Of a stretch of 64,000 nt of DNA, positions 43,404 through 52,330 are shown one piece after another. The first letter of the stretch is position 1. Each line of letters begins with the position of its first letter. The DNA comes from a bacterium. GTDB taxonomy: Bacteria > UBA10199 > JACPAL01 > GCA-016699445. A model generated the notes under the pieces. The model worked only from the letters and a program-made list of their open reading frames with translations, did no database searches and was not told the DNA's origin. The stretch is taken from contig DATIGE010000064.1 of the NCBI GenBank assembly GCA_035454885.1, positions 16,172-80,171 on the forward strand, written 5' to 3'. The translations under genes were made by a program, and so were the position numbers.

Positions 43404-44493
43404 GGCCATCCTGTGGAAGGAAGTCCTCCACATCCTCCGCGACCCGCGGACGCTCATGATGATCATCATGATGCCCGCAATGCAGTTGACGATCTATGGC
43501 TACGCCATCAACACGGACGTCAAACACATCCGCTCGGCCGTCTTCGACGAGGACAGGAGCCCCTTGAGCCGCCGACTCGTGCAGGCCTTCGAGCAATCCG
43601 CCTATTTCGATTTCCGGGAACACGCCCGATCCCAGTCGGAGCTCCAGCGGATGCTCGACCGGGGAGACGCCAAGGCGGCCCTGCACATTCCGCCGGATTT
43701 CGCCAAGGACCTCCTCGCGGGACGCAATGCACTTCTGCAACTTCTGGTCGACGGCACCGATTCGAATCCGGCCAATACCGCCTTGAACACGAGCCAGGCC
43801 ATCGTCATAGCCTTCATGCAAAAGGAAAATCTCGTGCCGGCCGCCGTCGCGCCGGTCGATTTCCGCCCGCGCCTCTGGTACAACCCGGACCTGAAAAGCG
43901 TCTATTTCATGGTGCCAGGACTCGTGGGCCTGCTCCTGCAGGTCTTGATCCCGATGATCACCGCCACGGCGATCGTGCGCGAGAAGGAGCGGGGGAACAT
44001 CGAGCAGCTGCTGGTCACCCCGATCCGGCGCTGGGAACTGATGCTCGGGAAACTGATCCCCTACGTCGGCATCGGGATGGTCATCGCCCTCCTGATCGTC
44101 ACGGCGGCGCGCTTCCTCTTCTCGGTCCCGATCCGCGGGAATTTATTCACGCTGATGGCCACGTCCTTCCTCTTCCTGTCGGTCTGCCTGGGAGTGGGGC
44201 TCTTCGCCTCAACGGTGGCGAACAACCAGCAACAGGCGGCCCAGATGGTCATGTTCCTCGTGCCGCCGTCGATCCTCCTTTCGGGCTTCATCTTCCCTCG
44301 GGAGAGCATGCCGCGGTTGATCTATTATTTGAGCTTCGGAATCCCTCTCACGTACTACCTGACCATCGTGCGCGGCATCATCCTGAAGGGATTGGGGTGG
44401 ATGGATCTCTGGAAACAGATCCTGCCTCTCGTGGTCATGTCGATCGGCGTCCTGACGATGAGCGTGCTGAAGTTCCGCAAGCGCTTGAGCTGA
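43390..44493 (+). CDS. ABC-2-type permease
   Basis: 367 residues, overlapping the ATPase gene by 14 bases. TM1 is around 20-45, followed by a long extracytoplasmic domain (about 45-175), then five more TM helices, such as VYFMVPGLVGLLLQVLIPMI and ATSFLFLSVCLGVGLFAS. EKERGNIEQLLVTPIRRWEL is a characteristic cytoplasmic motif of YbhR/YbhS permeases. Only one permease gene is present, so a homodimer is likely, unlike the YbhR/YbhS pair. Confidence 0.9.
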   Translation: MRRLKAILWKEVLHILRDPRTLMMIIMMPAMQLTIYGYAINTDVKHIRSAVFDEDRSPLSRRLVQAFEQSAYFDFREHARSQSELQRMLDRGDAKAALHIPPDFAKDLLAGRNALLQLLVDGTDSNPANTALNTSQAIVIAFMQKENLVPAAVAPVDFRPRLWYNPDLKSVYFMVPGLVGLLLQVLIPMITATAIVREKERGNIEQLLVTPIRRWELMLGKLIPYVGIGMVIALLIVTAARFLFSVPIRGNLFTLMATSFLFLSVCLGVGLFASTVANNQQQAAQMVMFLVPPSILLSGFIFPRESMPRLIYYLSFGIPLTYYLTIVRGIILKGLGWMDLWKQILPLVVMSIGVLTMSVLKFRKRLS

Positions 44494-44502
44494 CGGGTTC
44501 CG

Positions 44503-46101
44503 TCACTTCCTGAGAATGCCTTCCAGGACATTCTTCCCCAACACCACGGAGGCCGCGAGAACCCCTCCCATCAGCGCCCCGCCGAAACCGACAGAGGCGA
44601 CGTCTTGTCCCGTCAAATAAAGGCCGTCCACCGGCGTGCGGGGCCTCAACCAACGCAGCCGGAAGCGTTCGGGCGTATGATCGAGCCCGTAGATTTCGCC
44701 GTGATCGTAATTCGCGAAATGCCGCGTCGACAGGGGGGTCGATACCTCCGAATAGTCCACCTTCCCCCGGATCTGCGGAACCATGCGGTAGACGTTTTCA
44801 AGGAGGCGGCCCGCCAATTTGGATTTCAGGCCCTCGTAATCGCCGCCGCGCTTCATCCAGGGCGTGTCCCGCCATTTCTCGAACCATTCATAAGGGACGA
44901 ATCCCACGGCCTCCATCGTCGCCGTTCCGGGGTGTTTCCGGTCCCAGTCCGGATCCTTGGCCGAGGGAAACGAAATATAGGTGACGGGAAGGGGGGCTTC
45001 GGGGTCGCGGATGTAATTTGCGATGTTCGCGTCGTGGTCATAGCCGGGATAGACCCAAAAATTGGACGCCGGCAGCCCGTGGTCCGCGGCCGTGCCCTTG
45101 AGTCCGATGTAGAGGCAAACGTGGGCAAGAGAAGGCGAGACCTGACGGAGCTTCCGGGTCAGGCCGAGGGATTCGGAGAGGGGTGAGGGCAACATTTTTC
45201 CGAACGTATTGAAGACCCCCGCGTCGCTCACGACGGTCTTGGCGGCGATCCGGTCCCCGTTGGCGAGCCGGACGCCCGCGGCCCTACCGTTCTCGACCAG
45301 GATCTCCGCAACCTCGGCCTTGACCAAGACGCGCCCCCCGGCGCCTTCGATCTCCGGAAAGATGGCTTCCGCGATGGACTCCGCGCCTCCCGCCGGGTAG
45401 GAACCGCCCTCATAGTAGTGCCTTGCGACGATGGCATGGATGGCGAAGCTCGACCGGCGGGGGGGAAGTCCGTAGTCGCCGTACTGCGACGCCAGGACGC
45501 CGATCAGTTTCTCGTTTTTCGTCAAGGACGAGAGCACGTCCCAGGTCGTCCGGTCGGACAGCTTGAGGAATCGGCGCCGGAGGAAGGGCGCGGCCACGGC
45601 GGCGGGAATCGGTGGAAGGGCCTTTTCCATAAAATACCCGCGGGCGGCCCGTGACACCTCGTCCACGAGATCAAAATAACCATCGATCACGGGGCCTTCT
45701 CCGGGGAAATAATCCTTAAGCCTGGACTTGAGGTTCTCGCGCCCGGCCACGAAGTCGTAGACCTCGTCGCGGCCGTTCTGATGAAAGACCGCCCGGTCGT
45801 AGACCTCCGGCATGGGCGCCCAGGTGAGCCTTCCCCCGGAGACGGCGTCGCAGACCTTCCGAAGGACCGAGTTTTTCCGCTGCATCTCGCCCACGTAGTG
45901 GATGCCGACGTCCCACCGGTACCCCTTGCGCTCAAAGGTATGCGTGAACCCGCCGGCGACGTAGTGCCTCTCCAAAACCAGAACGCGGCGGCCTTCGCGG
46001 GCGAGCAATGCGGCGGCGGACAGCCCCCCGATGCCCGAACCAATGACGACGGCATCCCAGGACTCTTTCGCCAGATCGGTTTTGTAAACGCGTGCGGGCA
46101 T
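44503..46101 (-). CDS. FAD-dependent oxidoreductase, RetSat/carotenoid isomerase-like
   Basis: 532 residues from ATG 46101 with a GGGGG stretch upstream. The dinucleotide loop is VVIGSGIGGLSAAALLA, followed by the ERHYVAGG segment and DVGIHYVGEM, which resembles retinol saturase (all-trans-retinol 13,14-reductase) and CrtISO. The C-terminal FAD motif is GLYLTGQDVASVGFGGALMGG. It would act on an isoprenoid or polyene. It lies tail to tail with the ABC permease. Confidence 0.82.
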   Translation of the reverse strand: MPARVYKTDLAKESWDAVVIGSGIGGLSAAALLAREGRRVLVLERHYVAGGFTHTFERKGYRWDVGIHYVGEMQRKNSVLRKVCDAVSGGRLTWAPMPEVYDRAVFHQNGRDEVYDFVAGRENLKSRLKDYFPGEGPVIDGYFDLVDEVSRAARGYFMEKALPPIPAAVAAPFLRRRFLKLSDRTTWDVLSSLTKNEKLIGVLASQYGDYGLPPRRSSFAIHAIVARHYYEGGSYPAGGAESIAEAIFPEIEGAGGRVLVKAEVAEILVENGRAAGVRLANGDRIAAKTVVSDAGVFNTFGKMLPSPLSESLGLTRKLRQVSPSLAHVCLYIGLKGTAADHGLPASNFWVYPGYDHDANIANYIRDPEAPLPVTYISFPSAKDPDWDRKHPGTATMEAVGFVPYEWFEKWRDTPWMKRGGDYEGLKSKLAGRLLENVYRMVPQIRGKVDYSEVSTPLSTRHFANYDHGEIYGLDHTPERFRLRWLRPRTPVDGLYLTGQDVASVGFGGALMGGVLAASVVLGKNVLEGILRK

Positions 46102-46125
46102 GAAAATGACCCCCTGAGTTTTGGG

Positions 46126-46154
46126 TTGCAGGCGACGGCATGAAATCCTATATT
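46126..46154 (+). promoter_or_regulatory. Promoter of a small exported protein, predicted leaderless
   Basis: -35 TTGCAG, 17-base spacer, -10 TATATT (46149-46154), eight bases to ATG 46163. No Shine-Dalgarno. The -35 match is only partial. Confidence 0.4.
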
Positions 46155-46162
46155 TTATTCTT

Positions 46163-46444
46163 ATGAAAAAGAAAATCTCGCAGTGGGCCGCCTTGGCGGC
46201 CGTCATCGTCTTCGCCGGATCGCCCCTGACCGCCTTGGCCGGGGAGGTCAAGACGAAGGAAGAGCCCGAGAAATGCGGGGGATACCACGACGGCCAGTAT
46301 CACCTGAAGTGCAAGGACGAGAAGACAGCCAAAGAGGGCTACGTCGAACGCGAGCACAAGTGGAAGAATCCGTTCTCGGGGTTCACGAAGGCCTCCGGCA
46401 CGTCCAAGACCAAGAAACAGGGGTCGATGCCTCATTCGAGGTGA
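46163..46444 (+). CDS. Small exported protein, 93 residues
   Basis: A signal peptide covers residues 1-26 ([17 protein letters not shown]). The mature part is highly charged, with many Lys, two Cys ([16 protein letters not shown]) that may form a disulfide, and the end [15 protein letters not shown] know no family. Precedes yacG by four bases, so it may share its transcript. Confidence 0.6.
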   Translation: MKKKISQWAALAAVIVFAGSPLTALAGEVKTKEEPEKCGGYHDGQYHLKCKDEKTAKEGYVEREHKWKNPFSGFTKASGTSKTKKQGSMPHSR

Positions 46445-46448
46445 TGCC

Positions 46449-46658
46449 ATGGCCGCGGCACCCAGGTGTCCTCATTGTCTCGGGCCGAGCCGGTGGGAGG
46501 ACAACCCTCACCGTCCTTTCTGCTGCGAACGCTGCCGGATGATCGACCTGGGCCACTGGCTGAAGGGCGACTACAAGCTGCCGGAGGACGCCAACCGCCT
46601 CTCCGAGGAAGAAATCGCCGTCTTGGAGCGGGAGTCCAAGGAATCAACGGTGCACTAG
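46449..46658 (+). CDS. yacG: DNA gyrase inhibitor YacG
   Basis: 69 residues with a zinc site CPHC and CCERCR, followed by [16 protein letters not shown], as in all YacG proteins, which bind GyrB. Its last three codons lie inside copy 2 of a dispersed repeat. Confidence 0.92.
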   Translation: MAAAPRCPHCLGPSRWEDNPHRPFCCERCRMIDLGHWLKGDYKLPEDANRLSEEEIAVLERESKESTVH

Positions 46659-46703
46659 CTTCCTTATACGAGCCGTAGCGAGCGCTGTCCCGCGGAAAGC
46701 GGG
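46652..46703 (-). repeat. Structured dispersed repeat, copy 2
   Basis: On the minus strand a CCCGC-TTTCC-GCGGG hairpin is followed by ACAGCGCTCGCT, ACGGCTCGTA and TAAGGAAGCTAGTGC. It matches copy 1 at 22352. The loop closing the core GC pair is TACG here and TTCG there, both UNCG-type. The repeat runs over the yacG stop codon. Confidence 0.65.
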
Positions 46704-46704
46704 A

Positions 46705-46971
46705 TTAAGGCAAGACCTTCTCGAACGGCTTGATCTCGTATCTCTCGAACACCCGGTGCATCACGTAGGGGTCGGTCTTCGCGATCAACTCCACCTCCGT
46801 CTTGGTCGCCACGTCGAACACGATCAGGCTTCCGGAACCATCGGTGAACGGACCCGCAGCCACGATCTTGCCCGCCCGGGCGAGGGCCCTTAACTTTTCG
46901 AGGTGGGCCTCCCGGTGAAGCTTCCGTAACTCTTGACCATTTGGGGCGTCATATCCGATAAGTACATACAT
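46705..46971 (-). CDS. YciI-family protein
   Basis: 88 residues, typical of YciI: VLIGYDAP, RKLHREAHLEKL with the conserved His, GPFTDGSGSLIVFDV and DPYVMHRVFERYEIKPF. Active site (His-Asp) enzymes of this family are little known; ferredoxin-like fold. Its ATG overlaps the lipA ATG in CATG. A GGGAG sequence and a TTGACG promoter inside lipA serve it. Confidence 0.86.
   Translation of the reverse strand: MYVLIGYDAPNGQELRKLHREAHLEKLRALARAGKIVAAGPFTDGSGSLIVFDVATKTEVELIAKTDPYVMHRVFERYEIKPFEKVLP
46933..46962 (+). promoter_or_regulatory. Promoter of lipA inside yciI, predicted leaderless
   Basis: -35 TTGACC (46933-46938), 18-base spacer, -10 GATAAG (46957-46962), then seven bases to ATG 46970. 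The whole promoter lies in the yciI coding region. Confidence 0.5.
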
Positions 46972-47857
46972 GGATCTCCCTGTATTGAATTCCCAGCCGG
47001 ATCGTCAACGACTTCCTCGCTGGCTCGTGAAACCGTTCGGCTTTTCGGAAAACATCCATGCCCTGAAGTCCCGCTTGCGCGCGCGCGGCCTTCACACTGT
47101 TTGCGAAGAGGCCCGATGCCCGAATCTCGGCGAATGTTGGTCCCGTAGGACGGCCACGTTCATGATTTTGGGCGACGTCTGCACGCGGCACTGCGGTTTC
47201 TGTTCCGTGACCGCCGGCAAGCCGGCCCCGGTCGACGCCGAGGAGCCCGCGAAGGTCGCCGAAATGGTGTCCCTTTTGGAGCTTAAACACGTCGTGATCA
47301 CCTGCGTGGCCCGGGACGACTTGGAGGACGGCGGGGCGGCCCACTTCGTGAACGTCATTCAAGCGATCCGTTCGCGCGAGCCGGGTTGCAAGGTGGAAAT
47401 TCTGACGACGGACTTCGGCATGAATCGAGACGCGATGGAGACGGTCTGCCATGCGCGGCCGGACGTGTTCAATCACAACCTCGAAACGGTTCGCCGCCTC
47501 TCGCCGCGCGTCCGCCACCGGGCGAGCTACGAGAACACGCTCGGGTTCCTGCGCCGCGTCAAGGACTTCGATCCTTCGATGGCGACCAAATCGGGCCTCA
47601 TGCTGGGCCTGGGCGAGACGCGCGCGGAGGTCCTGACGGCGATGGAGGACCTGAGGAACGCCGGTTGTTCGATTCTCACCATCGGCCAATACTTGAGGCC
47701 GGAGTCCCGGAATCTGCCGGTCGTCGCATACGTCGAACCCAAGGTTTTCGAGGATTATGAAAAGATCGGATACGACATGGGCTTTGAATCCGTCGCCTCC
47801 GGCCCCTTTGTCCGTAGCTCCTACCACGCCGACGCGATGGTCCCCCATGGAATTTGA
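46970..47857 (+). CDS. lipA: Lipoyl synthase
   Basis: 295 residues. The auxiliary cluster motif is [13 protein letters not shown] (Cx4Cx5C) and the radical SAM motif CTRHCGFC (CxxxCxxC). It inserts sulfurs into octanoyl chains on lipoyl domains. The conserved RSSYHAD end is present ([14 protein letters not shown]). Predicted leaderless; the next gene overlaps its end by 11 bases. Confidence 0.96.
   Translation: MDLPVLNSQPDRQRLPRWLVKPFGFSENIHALKSRLRARGLHTVCEEARCPNLGECWSRRTATFMILGDVCTRHCGFCSVTAGKPAPVDAEEPAKVAEMVSLLELKHVVITCVARDDLEDGGAAHFVNVIQAIRSREPGCKVEILTTDFGMNRDAMETVCHARPDVFNHNLETVRRLSPRVRHRASYENTLGFLRRVKDFDPSMATKSGLMLGLGETRAEVLTAMEDLRNAGCSILTIGQYLRPESRNLPVVAYVEPKVFEDYEKIGYDMGFESVASGPFVRSSYHADAMVPHGI
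46981..47008 (-). promoter_or_regulatory. Candidate promoter of yciI inside lipA
   Basis: On the minus strand -35 TTGACG (47008-47003), 16-base spacer, -10 AATACA (46986-46981). A GGGAG lies between it and the start codon. The -10 is weak. Confidence 0.35.
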
Positions 47858-49028
47858 GCGCATCAAAAGGCTTCCGCCCTATACCCTGGGCGTCGTGGTG
47901 GCCATGATGGCCGAGGCGCGCAAGAGGGGCGCCGACATCATCAACCTGGGGATGGGGAATCCGGACATCCCGACGCCGCCGCACATCGTCACGAAATTGG
48001 TCGACGCCGCCCAGATGGGAAAGAATCACCGCTATTCGGTCTCGCGCGGCATCCCCAAACTCCGCATCGCCGTCTGCGACTGGTACAAACGCAACTACGA
48101 CGTGGACCTCGATCCCGACAGCGAGGCCATCATGACGATCGGGGCCAAGGAGGCCCTCTCGCACCTGATGATCGCGGTGACCTCGCCCGGCGACGTCGTC
48201 CTCGTGCCCAATCCCACGTATCCCATCCATACGTATTCGGTGGTTATCGCCGGCGCGGAGGTCGGGGGCATCCGGATCGATCCCGAGATGAACATGGAGA
48301 CCGACTTCTTGGAAAGCCTCGAGAAGGTGGTGAGGTCCTCCCACTCCAAGGCCAAGTTTCTGATCCTCTCGTTTCCCTCGAATCCGACGACGCAGACGGT
48401 GGGCCTCGCCTTCTTCGAAAAAATCGTGGACTTCGCGCGGGCGCACAAACTCATGGTCATCCACGACTTCGCCTACGCCGATCTCTACTTTGAGGGTCCC
48501 AAGCCACCGTCGATCCTGCAGGTCAAGGGGGCCAAGGACGTCGCCGTCGAGATCTACTCCCTCTCCAAGGGCTACAGCATGCCGGGCTGGCGGGTCGCGT
48601 TCTTGTGCGGCAACAAGGACCTGGTCTACGCGCTCACGCGGCTCAAGAGCTACTTCGACTATGGCCAATTCGCCCCGATCCAGATCGCGGCCACGGTGGC
48701 CTTGAACGGACCACAGCACTACGTGAAGGAAATCCGGGAGATCTACCAGAAGCGGAGGGACATCCTCTGCGAGGGCCTCTCGCGGGTCGGCTGGCCGATC
48801 GAAAAGCCCAAAGGCACGATGTTCGTCTGGGCGAAGATCCCCGAGGCCTTCCGGGAGATGAAGTCCCTCGAGTTCTCCAAGCTTCTGCTCTCCAGGGCCG
48901 AGGTGTGCGTCTCACCGGGGATCGGCTTTGGCGAGTATGGCGACGGCTACATTCGTTTCGCACTGGTCGAGAACGAAAAAAGGATCCGGCAGGCGGTTAA
49001 CGGAATCAAAAAGGTGATCTCCTCATGA
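47847..49028 (+). CDS. alaC: Aminotransferase, AlaC/LL-DAP-like class I
   Basis: 393 residues from ATG 47847 inside the end of lipA. PLP site [32 protein letters not shown] early, [11 protein letters not shown] and FPSNPTTQ. Closest in feel to AlaC/YfdZ glutamate-pyruvate aminotransferases. First gene of a stretch with hom and thrC, so it may supply amino groups for aspartate-family metabolism. Confidence 0.86.
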   Translation: MEFERIKRLPPYTLGVVVAMMAEARKRGADIINLGMGNPDIPTPPHIVTKLVDAAQMGKNHRYSVSRGIPKLRIAVCDWYKRNYDVDLDPDSEAIMTIGAKEALSHLMIAVTSPGDVVLVPNPTYPIHTYSVVIAGAEVGGIRIDPEMNMETDFLESLEKVVRSSHSKAKFLILSFPSNPTTQTVGLAFFEKIVDFARAHKLMVIHDFAYADLYFEGPKPPSILQVKGAKDVAVEIYSLSKGYSMPGWRVAFLCGNKDLVYALTRLKSYFDYGQFAPIQIAATVALNGPQHYVKEIREIYQKRRDILCEGLSRVGWPIEKPKGTMFVWAKIPEAFREMKSLEFSKLLLSRAEVCVSPGIGFGEYGDGYIRFALVENEKRIRQAVNGIKKVISS

Positions 49029-50329
49029 CAACGACAAAACGTGAGATTGGAATCGGTTTGATCGGACTGGGCACCGTCGGCGCGGGGGTCTGGAAACTCC
49101 TGCAGGACAATCACGACGTGCTTGAGCAAAGGACCGGCGTCTCGATCAGGGTCCGCAAGGTCTGCGTCAGCGACCTCAAGAAGAAGCGCGCCGTCGACGT
49201 CCCGAAAGACCTCCTGACGGCGAATCCTGATGACGTCATCAACAACCCGGGAATCGCGATCGTCGTCGAGCTGATCGGAGGGCTGGAACCCGCGGGGTCG
49301 ATCATCCTCAAGGCCTTCGAGAAGGGCAAGCACGTGGTCACGGCCAACAAGGCCCTGCTGGCGGATCGTGCGGCCGTCCTCTTTCAAAAAGGGCGGGAAA
49401 AGGGGCTGGCGTTGGGTTTCGAGGCCTCGGTGGCGGGCGGCATCCCCATCCTCAAGGCGATCCGCGAGGGATTCATCGCGAACCGGATCCAGGAGATCTA
49501 CGGCATCATCAACGGCACCTCCAACTACATCCTGACGGAGATGTCGGACAAAGGCGCGGCCTTCGCGGACGTCCTGAAGCAGGCCCAGAAGGAGGGCTAT
49601 GCCGAGCAGGACCCGACCTTTGACGTCAAAGGCGTCGACGCCGCCCAAAAGCTCGCCATCCTGATCGCGCTGGCGCACGGCGTGGAGCCACCGAAATCCG
49701 GGGTGTTTACCGAAGGCATCGACGGCCTCACGCCGCTCGACATCGAGTTCGCGAAGAAGTTGGGCTACTCGATCAAGCTCCTGGCCATCTGCAAGGAGCG
49801 GGAAGGGCGCATCCAGGCCCGTGTGCATCCGACGATGATCCCCCTGGGCCATCCCCTCGCGGACGTGAAGGGCGTCTTCAACGCGATCTTCCTCAAGGGC
49901 GACGCCGTGGGAGAGACCATGTTCCTCGGCCGCGGGGCGGGGATGATGCCGACGGCTTCGGCGGTCGTGAGCGACATCGCCCAAATCGCGCAGATGATCG
50001 CATCTGGGATCGTCGTGCCGGTTCCGGCGCCCCTACGACGGGACGCGGACCTCCAACCGATTGAAGATCTCGTGACCGACTATTACCTGCGGTTCTCCGT
50101 CGTCGATAAGCCCGGCGTGCTCGCCCAAATCGCCGCCCTCTTGGGAGAGCAGGGGATCAGCATCGCCAGCGTCTATCAGCAGGAAAGGGACGAGGGCTCG
50201 CGGGTGCCCATCGTCGTCATGACCCATGAAGCGCGCGAGCGGAACATCCGCCTTGCGATCTCTAAGATTGACAAGCTGGACGCCGTGCTGGACAAAACAG
50301 TCCTCATTCGGGTGGAGCATTTGAAATAG
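49025..50329 (+). CDS. hom: Homoserine dehydrogenase
   Basis: 434 residues. Rossmann start [27 protein letters not shown], the substrate region [17 protein letters not shown] and [12 protein letters not shown], and a C-terminal ACT domain ([19 protein letters not shown]), which usually senses threonine. ATGA overlap with the aminotransferase. Precedes thrC by three bases. Confidence 0.97.
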   Translation: MTTTKREIGIGLIGLGTVGAGVWKLLQDNHDVLEQRTGVSIRVRKVCVSDLKKKRAVDVPKDLLTANPDDVINNPGIAIVVELIGGLEPAGSIILKAFEKGKHVVTANKALLADRAAVLFQKGREKGLALGFEASVAGGIPILKAIREGFIANRIQEIYGIINGTSNYILTEMSDKGAAFADVLKQAQKEGYAEQDPTFDVKGVDAAQKLAILIALAHGVEPPKSGVFTEGIDGLTPLDIEFAKKLGYSIKLLAICKEREGRIQARVHPTMIPLGHPLADVKGVFNAIFLKGDAVGETMFLGRGAGMMPTASAVVSDIAQIAQMIASGIVVPVPAPLRRDADLQPIEDLVTDYYLRFSVVDKPGVLAQIAALLGEQGISIASVYQQERDEGSRVPIVVMTHEARERNIRLAISKIDKLDAVLDKTVLIRVEHLK

Positions 50330-50332
50330 ACC

Positions 50333-51388
50333 ATGGCCTATAGCGGACTCATCACAAAATACGCGAAGTATTTGCCGATCGACCCCAAGAGCGTCGTTTC
50401 GCTCAACGAGGGAAATACGCCGCTCCTGCCGGCGCCCCGGCTGGCCGCGATGATCGGGGAAGGCGTCCAGGTCTATCTGAAACTGGAAGGCCTGAATCCC
50501 ACCGGCTCCTTCAAGGACCGGGGTATGACCTACGCCGTTTCCAAGGCGTTGGAGTCCGGATCACGCGCCGTCGTCTGCGCTTCGACCGGCAACACGTCGG
50601 CCGCGCAGGCGGCTTACGCGGCCCGGGCGGGCATCAAATCCTACATCGTCATTCCGAAGGGCAAGATCGCGCTCGGCAAGCTCACCCAGGCCATGATCCA
50701 CGGCTCCTCCATCGTCGCCGTCGACGGCAATTTCGACGAATCGCTGACGATCGTCCGCAGGGTGGCGGAAGAAGGTTACGCCACGATGGTGAATTCCTTG
50801 AACCCGCATCGGATCGAAGGGCAGAAAACGGCCGCGTTCGAGGTGTGTGAAGCCCTGGGACGGGCGCCGACGCACCACGCGTTGCCGGTCGGCAACGCCG
50901 GCAACATCACCGCGTACTGGAAGGGTTACAAGGAGTACCGCGGCGAGGGAATGATCGACTCGCTCCCTAAGATGACCGGCTTCCAGGCGGCCGGCGCGGC
51001 TCCCATCGTCCTTGGGCATCCCGTCAAAAAGCCGGAGACGGTCGCGACGGCCATCCGCATCGGCAACCCGGCGTCCTGGAAGCAGGCGGTCGCCGCGCGG
51101 GATGAATCGGGGGGCTTGATCGACAAGGTGACCGACCGGGAGATTCTCGGCGCCTACCGTCTCCTGGCCACGACCGAGGGTTATTTCTGCGAACCGGCCT
51201 CAGCGGCCTCCGTCGCCGGGGTCCTCAAGTACGCCAAGAAGGGCTACTTCAAGAAGGGCGACCTCATCGTCTGCACGCTGACGGGCCACGGCCTGAAAGA
51301 CCCGGACACGGCCCTCAAGACGGGAAAGCCGCCGGTGATCGTGAAACCGGACTTTAAGAAGGTGTTGAAGGCTTTGCATCTCGCATAG
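50333..51388 (+). CDS. thrC: Threonine synthase
   Basis: 351 residues. The PLP lysine is in [39 protein letters not shown] follows, then [16 protein letters not shown]. The short form, group I-like. Completes threonine synthesis from homoserine together with hom; homoserine kinase is not in the window. Confidence 0.97.
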   Translation: MAYSGLITKYAKYLPIDPKSVVSLNEGNTPLLPAPRLAAMIGEGVQVYLKLEGLNPTGSFKDRGMTYAVSKALESGSRAVVCASTGNTSAAQAAYAARAGIKSYIVIPKGKIALGKLTQAMIHGSSIVAVDGNFDESLTIVRRVAEEGYATMVNSLNPHRIEGQKTAAFEVCEALGRAPTHHALPVGNAGNITAYWKGYKEYRGEGMIDSLPKMTGFQAAGAAPIVLGHPVKKPETVATAIRIGNPASWKQAVAARDESGGLIDKVTDREILGAYRLLATTEGYFCEPASAASVAGVLKYAKKGYFKKGDLIVCTLTGHGLKDPDTALKTGKPPVIVKPDFKKVLKALHLA

Positions 51389-51410
51389 GGCGAACACAAG
51401 GTCAGCGGAG

Positions 51411-51438
51411 CAGCCCCGTAGTTAGGGGTCGCCCCTAC
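51411..51438. repeat. GTAGGGG-type palindromic element
   Basis: CAGCCCCGTAGTTAGGGG, then TCG, then CCCCTAC. The core TAGGGG-TCG-CCCCTA is a 6-pair hairpin, and CCCC also can pair with GGGG across GTAGTTA. It lies between thrC and the HIT gene and resembles the elements at 1685 and 5343. Confidence 0.5.
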
Positions 51439-51444
51439 AAACCT

Positions 51445-51921
51445 ATGAAACCAATTTTTGCCCCCTGGCGTATGGAATTCATCTTGGGCCCCAAGGAAAA
51501 GGGCTGCGTCTTCTGCAACCGCGTCCGGCGCAAATCCGACCGGAAAGACCTGATCGTGCACCGTGGCAAAACATGTTTCGTCATCCTGAACAAGTACCCC
51601 TACAACCCCGGACACCTCATGGTGGTTCCCAACCGGCACGTCTCTTCGCTCACTCAGCTCAAACCCGGGGAGTATGGGGAGATCCTCACCTTGATGGCGC
51701 GGGCCGAAAAGGTGCTGGGCGGGGCCATGCGCCCGCAGGGTTTCAACATGGGCCTGAATCTGGGAAAGGCGGCGGGGGCGGGGATCGACGACCATCTTCA
51801 CTTCCACGTCATCCCGCGGTGGTTCGCGGACACCAACTTCTGGCCGGTCATCGCCGAAACCAAGTCGATGCCGCAACACCTGCTCGCCACCCAAAACCTG
51901 TTAAAGAAGTTTTGGAAGTAG
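51445..51921 (+). CDS. HIT-family hydrolase, Ap4A phosphorylase/hydrolase type
   Basis: 158 residues. CVFCNRVRRKSD carries Cys residues for a possible zinc site, NPGHLMVVPNRHVSSL and the histidine triad DHLHFHVIPRW. Such proteins cleave diadenosine polyphosphates. Located after thrC behind a palindromic element. Confidence 0.9.
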   Translation: MKPIFAPWRMEFILGPKEKGCVFCNRVRRKSDRKDLIVHRGKTCFVILNKYPYNPGHLMVVPNRHVSSLTQLKPGEYGEILTLMARAEKVLGGAMRPQGFNMGLNLGKAAGAGIDDHLHFHVIPRWFADTNFWPVIAETKSMPQHLLATQNLLKKFWK

Positions 51922-51958
51922 GCAAAATCATGTAAGATGCAATCAAAGGGGGGTTCGT

Positions 51959-52330
51959 ATGCGCAAAGTCCTTTCCGCTCTTGTTCTCTCGCTGTTTCTC
52001 TTCGCCATCCTGAACTTCCTCTACTGCAACCTGAACGACCAGGCGTTCAATTATCCGATGACGTTCCGGTTCTCGATCCCTCATCTCTTCGAGCTTAGGT
52101 CCATGCCGGTTCAGCTGGGATTCGTCGTCATCACGGCCTTCTGCCTGGGCATCTTCTTCCTGGCCCTCCTGCAGGCGATCCCGGCCGTGTTCAAATCGAT
52201 CGCGGTGCGGTCACGCGACCGGAAGATCCGGGAGTTGGAGAAGGAGCTGGAGGAGATGAAGCATCAGGCCCCCATGCCCTCCGTCTCACACGCCGAGTCC
52301 TCGCAGGAGTCGCACGAATCCATTCATTAA
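51959..52330 (+). CDS. LapA-like (DUF1049) inner membrane protein
   Basis: 123 residues with GGGGGTTCGT before the ATG. Two TM helices (about 5-24 and 55-76, QLGFVVITAFCLGIFFLALL) and a cytoplasmic coiled coil (RDRKIRELEKELEEMKHQ). These are the marks of LapA, which controls LPS assembly through LapB/LpxC. Ends next to the MBL gene stop. Confidence 0.75.
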   Translation: MRKVLSALVLSLFLFAILNFLYCNLNDQAFNYPMTFRFSIPHLFELRSMPVQLGFVVITAFCLGIFFLALLQAIPAVFKSIAVRSRDRKIRELEKELEEMKHQAPMPSVSHAESSQESHESIH

